A DNA stretch of 64,000 nucleotides from Colimorpha_A sp900556615. Its GTDB lineage: Bacteria > Bacillota > Clostridia > Oscillospirales > CAG-272. The stretch is taken from positions 1 through 64,000 of the forward strand of contig CAVBUH010000030.1 in assembly GCA_963598415.1 (NCBI GenBank), written 5' to 3'. The notes beneath the pieces were generated by a model. It was not told the origin of the DNA, made no database searches, and saw nothing but the letters and a program-made list of their open reading frames with translations. The first letter of the stretch is position 1. Each line of letters opens with the position of its first letter. A program made the position numbers and the translations under genes. Shown here in pieces: positions 60,105-64,000 of the stretch.

Positions 60105-60271
60105 TAAAGGGTACCTTTAAAAAATTACTGCACAAATCCGGCTCAATTTTTTTCGTCATTCGTCACAAAAATCCTTGACAGATGGATATGCTGTCTGCGA
60201 AATTTTTGTTTTGACTGACGAATAAATCTCTTCGCCGTCTATGTACATTGAATTATTAGAGGTCCCCCAAA
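60105..60271. repeat. Family A MITE-like element, copy 4
   Basis: ATAAAGGGTACCTTTAAAAA to TTAGAGGTCCCCCAAAA; the internal TCGTCACAAAAATCCTTGAC/GCGAAATTTTTGTTTTGACT hairpin is intact. Confidence 0.8.
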
Positions 60272-60276
60272 AAATA

Positions 60277-60392
60277 AAGGCGATACCGCAATGAGTTTCC
60301 GCAGGCTGCGGTTAACCTATTGCTAAGAGAATTTGTGAAAAGCGGCGGAATGTGCAGGAAAACACACGTTATGAATGGTAACGGTGCTGCCG
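60277..60392. repeat. Degenerate family B fragment
   Basis: AAGGCGATACCGCAATG at the left and GGTGCTGCCG at the right recall family B ends, but the interior is unlike other copies. It lies between a family A copy and the methyltransferase gene. Confidence 0.35.
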
Positions 60393-60439
60393 AAACGTAA
60401 TGCGGATTGCCGAATGCCAAGAAAGGACGCTTTACTATA

Positions 60440-61663
60440 ATGGAAAGAAGCTTTCCCAAAGCATATATAACCGAAAAAGGAGAGCGAGCTCTTCGCGGAG
60501 GGCATCCGTGGGTGTTTGCCGACGAGGTTACTTCCATCGAGGGAGAATATATTAACGGAGATCTTATTGATATTAGGTCAAAAAAGGACAGATATCTTGG
60601 TACCGGCTTTATAAACGGCAATTCAAAAATCAGGATACGACTTGTTTCCCGCAATGCGAACGACAGATTCGATGAGAAATTTTGGGAGCGTAGAATCAGG
60701 TATGCCGTCGACTACCGTATGACGGTAATGCCCGGTGAGGATTTCAAATGCTGCCGTCTTATCTTTGGGGAGGCGGACTGCTTTCCCGGACTTACGGTTG
60801 ACAGATTCAATGATGTTCTGTCTGTACAAATTCTTTCTCTCGGAATGGAGCGTTTGAAGGATATCATTCTTCCGGCAACGGTTCGTTATCTCCGCGGACT
60901 CGGAGAGAAGATCAGCGCGGTTTATGAGCGCAATGATGTGAAGCTCAGAGAGCTTGAGGGAATGAATTGCTGCACCGGCTTTTACTGGAAAGACGAGCTT
61001 TCCGAAGCCGACGGCAATACTGTAATTTGCGAGAACGGGATCCGATATCATGTTGACTATGTAAACGGACAGAAAACGGGATTTTTTCTCGATCAGAAAT
61101 ATAACCGTGCCGCTGCAGCGAAAATAGCGAAGGGGAAGCGCGTGTTGGATTGCTTTACTCATACCGGTGCGTTCGCACTGAATGCGGTTATGGGTGGAGC
61201 GGCTCACGTGACCGCAGTGGATGTCTCAAACGAAGCGATCGCTATGGCGAAGAAAAATGCGGCTCTTAACGGGTTAAGCGATAATATGTCGTTTGTCTGT
61301 GCGGATGTTTTTGATTTACTTACCGAAATGGCTGTTTCAGGAAATTGTAATTATGACTATATCATTCTCGATCCTCCCGCGTTTACTAAAAGCAGAGATA
61401 CCGTAAAAGACGCTGTTCGCGGATATAAGGAGATTAATATGAAGGCGATGAAGCTGCTCCCGCGCGGAGGCTATCTGGCTACCTGTTCCTGTTCTCATTT
61501 TATGACGGAGAGCCTTTTTAAAACCATGCTTCATAATGCCGCCGCCGATGCCGGCGTCTCTCTCCGTCAGATAGAGGCAAGGCAGCAATCTCCCGATCAC
61601 CCGATTCTTTGGAATGTGCCTGAAACCGAATATCTTAAATTCTTTATTTTTCAGGTGATTTGA
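60440..61663 (+). CDS. RlmI-like class I rRNA methyltransferase
   Basis: A 407-residue protein. The N-terminal PUA domain (KGERALRGGHPWVFADEV) is followed by an EEHEE-like region (DRFNDVLSVQILSLGME) and a Rossmann methyltransferase with QKTGFFLDQKYNR, RVLDCFTHTGAFAL, VTAVDVSNEAI, the catalytic DPPAF and the TCSCSH Cys motif. It belongs to the family that methylates C5 of a 23S rRNA cytosine (RlmI, position 1962 in E. coli). ATG 60440 was chosen: GAAAGGA lies upstream, and the longer frame starts in repeat sequence. Confidence 0.92.
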   Translation: MERSFPKAYITEKGERALRGGHPWVFADEVTSIEGEYINGDLIDIRSKKDRYLGTGFINGNSKIRIRLVSRNANDRFDEKFWERRIRYAVDYRMTVMPGEDFKCCRLIFGEADCFPGLTVDRFNDVLSVQILSLGMERLKDIILPATVRYLRGLGEKISAVYERNDVKLRELEGMNCCTGFYWKDELSEADGNTVICENGIRYHVDYVNGQKTGFFLDQKYNRAAAAKIAKGKRVLDCFTHTGAFALNAVMGGAAHVTAVDVSNEAIAMAKKNAALNGLSDNMSFVCADVFDLLTEMAVSGNCNYDYIILDPPAFTKSRDTVKDAVRGYKEINMKAMKLLPRGGYLATCSCSHFMTESLFKTMLHNAAADAGVSLRQIEARQQSPDHPILWNVPETEYLKFFIFQVI

Positions 61664-61761
61664 AAAATCAGGGAACCGCATCTCTCTTTTAAACTTTTAA
61701 AGGATTTTCGCATAAAATCCTTATTTACATAAGCCGTTAAATAATACAAAAAAGGAAAGCC

Positions 61762-61860
61762 ATGCTCGGAGATATTTTCAGTGGTACCTCCCGGAATGGT
61801 ATGGCAAGGGAAAATCAATGCACAAAATTACCAGCTTTACAGTTAACCATGATTATATAA
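61762..61860 (+). CDS. Possible leader ORF overlapping the luxS start
   Basis: A 32-codon frame starting MLGDIFSGTSRNGMARENQC, with AAAAAAGGAAAG ideally placed before its ATG. It ends at a TAA 43 bases inside luxS, in another frame. Its ribosome site is as good as that of luxS. It could couple or limit luxS translation, or be chance. Confidence 0.3.
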   Translation: MLGDIFSGTSRNGMARENQCTKLPALQLTMII

Positions 61861-62276
61861 CGCCGGGGATATACATTTCAAGAGTTGACGGCGATATTAT
61901 TACCTATGATCTGAGGACAAGAAAGCCTAACGCAGGCGATTATATGGATAATATTTCCATGCACTCTGTGGAACATATGGCGGCAACTTTTTTAAGAAAC
62001 TCCGAAATATCCGAAAAGATCATCTATTTCGGCCCGATGGGCTGCCGTACCGGTTTTTATTTGCTTGTGCGCGGTGAAAAGCCGGAAAAGGTGCTTTCGG
62101 TGCTGAAAAAAGCGCTTTCCGATATTTTGTCCTACGAGGGAGAGGTTTTCGGTGCAAGCAGAACGGAGTGCGGAAATTATAAAGAGCTTGACCTTGCAAG
62201 CGCAAAAAAGGAATGCGAGAGATATCTTGCCGTTCTGAACGGAAAGGAGAACGATTTTAAATATGCGGAAGCTTGA
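61818..62276 (+). CDS. luxS: S-ribosylhomocysteine lyase
   Basis: A 152-residue protein. Metal ligands HSVEHMAAT near 51 and Cys in RTECGNYKELD near 120, plus YFGPMGCRTGFYL with the catalytic Cys near 78. LuxS splits S-ribosylhomocysteine into homocysteine and DPD, the precursor of autoinducer-2. AAGGGA precedes the ATG. The next gene, which makes the LuxS substrate, overlaps by 14 bases, so the two steps of the activated methyl cycle are co-translated. Confidence 0.96.
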   Translation: MHKITSFTVNHDYITPGIYISRVDGDIITYDLRTRKPNAGDYMDNISMHSVEHMAATFLRNSEISEKIIYFGPMGCRTGFYLLVRGEKPEKVLSVLKKALSDILSYEGEVFGASRTECGNYKELDLASAKKECERYLAVLNGKENDFKYAEA

Positions 62277-62967
62277 TTTTACGGTCGGTGTTATTGCCGC
62301 TATGAAAATGGAGGCGGAGGATATCATTTCCGCTATGACGGATATAACCGAGAGGGAAATAAGCGGCATACGTTTTTGTACGGGAAAGCTTTACGGAATA
62401 AACTGCGTTACTGCCGTATGCGGAATCGGGAAGGTGTTTGCCGCCGTTTGCGCGCAGACCATGATACTGGAATATGCCCCTGACCTTATCATCAATACGG
62501 GAGTTGCGGGAACGCTTACCGAGAAGCTGTCAATAGGCGATATCATTATCGCGGACAAGCTGGTTCAGCATGATATGGACACTTCGGCTCTCGGGGATCC
62601 TGTCGGTATGATTTCCGGAATCAATTTAGTCTATCTTCCCTGCAGCGGGGAATACTCCGAGCTTCTTATGACGGCAGCAGAAGACCTTGACCGGGTAAAA
62701 CGATTGAGAGGGACGATTGCCTCCGGGGATCGGTTTATGTGCGACAGCACGGAAAAAAAGCGCGTGTCGTCACTTTTCGGAGCGGCGGCATGTGAGATGG
62801 AGGGGGCTTCCATCGCTCAGGTTTGCTATATAAACAATCTTCCGTGTTGTGTAATGAGGGCTATTTCCGACGGAGGCGACGAGTCGGCTTCGGTTGACTA
62901 TCCTGCTTTTGCCAAGGCGGCGGAAAAAAGCGCCTCAGTTATCAAGCGCTTTTTCTTACTTCTCTGA
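62263..62967 (+). CDS. mtnN: 5'-methylthioadenosine/S-adenosylhomocysteine nucleosidase
   Basis: A 234-residue protein. GVIAAMKMEAEDI at the start, AVCGIGKVFAAV, IINTGVAGTL near 89, SGDRFMCD near 162, the purine-binding CEMEGASIAQVC near 186 and the catalytic Asp in RAISDGGDE near 209. It removes adenine from S-adenosylhomocysteine and methylthioadenosine and supplies LuxS with substrate. The ATG lies within the luxS 3' end. Its last 12 bases overlap the 3' end of the gene on the other strand. Confidence 0.95.
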   Translation: MRKLDFTVGVIAAMKMEAEDIISAMTDITEREISGIRFCTGKLYGINCVTAVCGIGKVFAAVCAQTMILEYAPDLIINTGVAGTLTEKLSIGDIIIADKLVQHDMDTSALGDPVGMISGINLVYLPCSGEYSELLMTAAEDLDRVKRLRGTIASGDRFMCDSTEKKRVSSLFGAAACEMEGASIAQVCYINNLPCCVMRAISDGGDESASVDYPAFAKAAEKSASVIKRFFLLL

Positions 62968-63822
62968 TACAAGAAAAAGACAAAGCTCGCATTGATCAGA
63001 AGTGATACCGATAGTAATGCTCAGAAGGTCATCATTGAAATAAAGTATTTGTGCTCCGTTTTCATATTCTGAATCGGAGAGAGTCATCTCTGGATATCCG
63101 TTTTCGGAAAGAAAGGCTTCCGCGGCACTCAGGATATCGCTTTCCTTTGCGATGTGGGCGGTATCGGTTTTTCGGTTGATGAGTGCTTTTATCAATCGAC
63201 CGGATTCCGAGCTGTATTCGGCATACGACTGTGCGGTGCGAAAGCCGAAGATCATTCCTTTTCCTGCTCGGTAAGAGTATTCTTTGAGCTTTGACTTTTC
63301 TCCGAGAAGCGCGGATGCCGCTTTTTTAAAGTCGTCTTTTCCGTTGTCGTTGGGTTCTGTCGGCATGACTACGGTTGGGAGAACGTCTCCGCTTTCTTCG
63401 GGGTATGAAGGTATACCAAGTCCTGATGCCCTCCATCCTGACATATATGAGGAGCTTCTTGACTGCGAGAGAAATCGCAGCAGCTCGGAGCAATAGCTTC
63501 CGGCACGTTCTGCCGCTTTATTATCGTTTTTTGAGACATAAATATCAGAGCAGAATGCTGCTGCTGAGCTTTCCTCCTCGGCAGAGAGAGGCAGGTTTGA
63601 AAAGCAGAAGGCGATTTGCGAGGATAGTGACGAATCGGATGTCCTGTAATATTCGCTGAGCACTGATACAAGCGACTCATAGGACCGGGAGAATATTCCG
63701 TTTTTGTATTCAGCATATTCTTTTTCGCATAAATAATATTTGACGGCGAATACTCCGATAACAAGCAGAAGAATACCGGATATGCTTATTTCGAGAAAGA
63801 TTCTGAAGCCTTGCTTTTTCAT
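62956..63822 (-). CDS. YpeB-like membrane protein with C-terminal PepSY-type domain
   Basis: A 288-residue protein. An N-terminal membrane anchor (FLEISISGILLLVIGVFAVKYYL) is followed by a helical extracellular region (residues 35-200) with many Ser. A C-terminal domain (SAAEAFLSENGYPEMTLSDSEYENGAQILYFN; shown in parts) resembles the PepSY-like repeats of YpeB, which holds the spore cortex hydrolase SleB in place. It is shorter than YpeB (about 450) and has one repeat, so the assignment is tentative. The ribosome site AAAGGAG is separated from the ATG by a hairpin. Confidence 0.6.
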   Translation of the reverse strand: MKKQGFRIFLEISISGILLLVIGVFAVKYYLCEKEYAEYKNGIFSRSYESLVSVLSEYYRTSDSSLSSQIAFCFSNLPLSAEEESSAAAFCSDIYVSKNDNKAAERAGSYCSELLRFLSQSRSSSYMSGWRASGLGIPSYPEESGDVLPTVVMPTEPNDNGKDDFKKAASALLGEKSKLKEYSYRAGKGMIFGFRTAQSYAEYSSESGRLIKALINRKTDTAHIAKESDILSAAEAFLSENGYPEMTLSDSEYENGAQILYFNDDLLSITIGITSDQCELCLFLVSEK

Positions 63823-63853
63823 TTTACCGTAGGGCGTGCACGCCCGCTCCTTT
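63823..63853 (-). promoter_or_regulatory. Ribosome site separated from start by a hairpin
   Basis: On the minus strand AAAGGAG (63853-63847) is followed by GGGCGTGCACGCCC (63845-63832), a 5-bp stem with TGCA loop, then TACGGTAAA and the ATG. The linear distance is 24 bases; with the hairpin looped out it is about 10. Confidence 0.6.
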
Positions 63854-63878
63854 CTTGATAAAAAGGTTGAAAATACGC

Positions 63879-63907
63879 TTTACAAGATGATTTTTTTCTG
63901 ATATAAT
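63879..63907 (+). promoter_or_regulatory. Promoter directed out of the window
   Basis: TTTACA (63879-63884), 17-base spacer, TATAAT (63902-63907). It is divergent from the YpeB-like gene and would serve a gene beyond the end of the window. Confidence 0.6.
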
Positions 63908-63933
63908 TTAGTATAAAGTGATGTTATGTTATT

Positions 63934-64000
63934 TTAGGAAGCACTGCCGGGTTGACGGCTTGCGCCTTAACGGGCATATCTGCCTGTCCGTTTCCCGTTA
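63934..64000. repeat. Family B element, left part, cut by the window end
   Basis: TTAGGAAGCACTGCCGGG, then TTGACGGCTTGCGCC and CATATCTGCCTGTCCGTTTC, as near the left end of inverted B copies. Confidence 0.5.

Overview
The window looks like a piece of a low-to-mid GC Firmicutes chromosome, most likely an uncultured Clostridia member of the Oscillospiraceae/Ruminococcaceae type from a gut or rumen. The reasons are AGGAGG-type ribosome binding sites, HPr kinase, Clostridia-style rpoB/rpoC and rpsT, many AraC and LacI regulators, secreted sugar-handling lipoproteins, and a heavy load of short inverted-repeat elements. All 47 protein genes I could close end in TAA or TGA and none in TAG. Layout: 1-1740 holds the 3' end of a 5S rRNA, tRNA-Asn(GUU) and a decayed group II intron. 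1742-11377 (+) is a sugar-related cluster: xylose-isomerase-like TIM barrel, secreted CBM9/DOMON-like protein, solute-binding lipoprotein, two AraC regulators, a lipoprotein metallo-beta-lactamase (MBL) hydrolase with a cytosolic paralogue, a PHP phosphoesterase, and MgtC. 12122-20479 (-) is a second carbohydrate locus: discoidin-like protein, AraC regulator, then an operon of solute-binding lipoprotein, two membrane-anchored surface proteins, a GH36 alpha-galactosidase lipoprotein and a two-repeat surface protein, closed by a strong terminator. Both loci have a binding protein but no permease. 21332-32214 (+) is a sugar catabolic region: DeoR, ROK kinase, DeoC, LacI with its own promoter/operator, an SDR lacking the catalytic Tyr, a UlaG-like lactonase, a second DeoC, a mutarotase-like protein, ribokinase, zinc alcohol dehydrogenase and cupin. 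It is broken up by MITE-like repeats. 32704-34083 (-) is a von Willebrand A (VWA) gene with an in-frame amber codon at position 8. 34788-42699 (+) is a tight seven-gene operon: CoA-acylating aldehyde dehydrogenase, both subunits of an ADP-forming acyl-CoA ligase, E1 alpha and beta of a 2-oxoacid/acetoin dehydrogenase, an E2-like protein with twin lipoyl domains and a degenerate catalytic motif, and a LarA-family racemase. My inference is that the last two regions cooperate: aldol cleavage by DeoC (and acetoin cleavage by E1) yields acetaldehyde, the acylating dehydrogenase makes acyl-CoA, and the ADP-forming ligase recovers ATP. 43426-54345 is more ordinary chromosome: AraC, rpsT, rpoB, rpoC, hprK. 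54345-64000 holds an Lhr-like helicase, an FkbM methyltransferase with an amidohydrolase, an RlmI-like rRNA methyltransferase, luxS-mtnN and a YpeB-like membrane protein. The most distinctive non-coding content is at least four families of short inverted-repeat elements. These are A (about 170 bp, 4 copies), B (about 175 bp with shorter relatives, about 12 copies), C/D/F (a modular cassette, shuffled between loci) and E (2 copies at operon ends, able to act as terminators). They lie between genes throughout the window, sometimes nested, and in one case supply a gene's stop codon.
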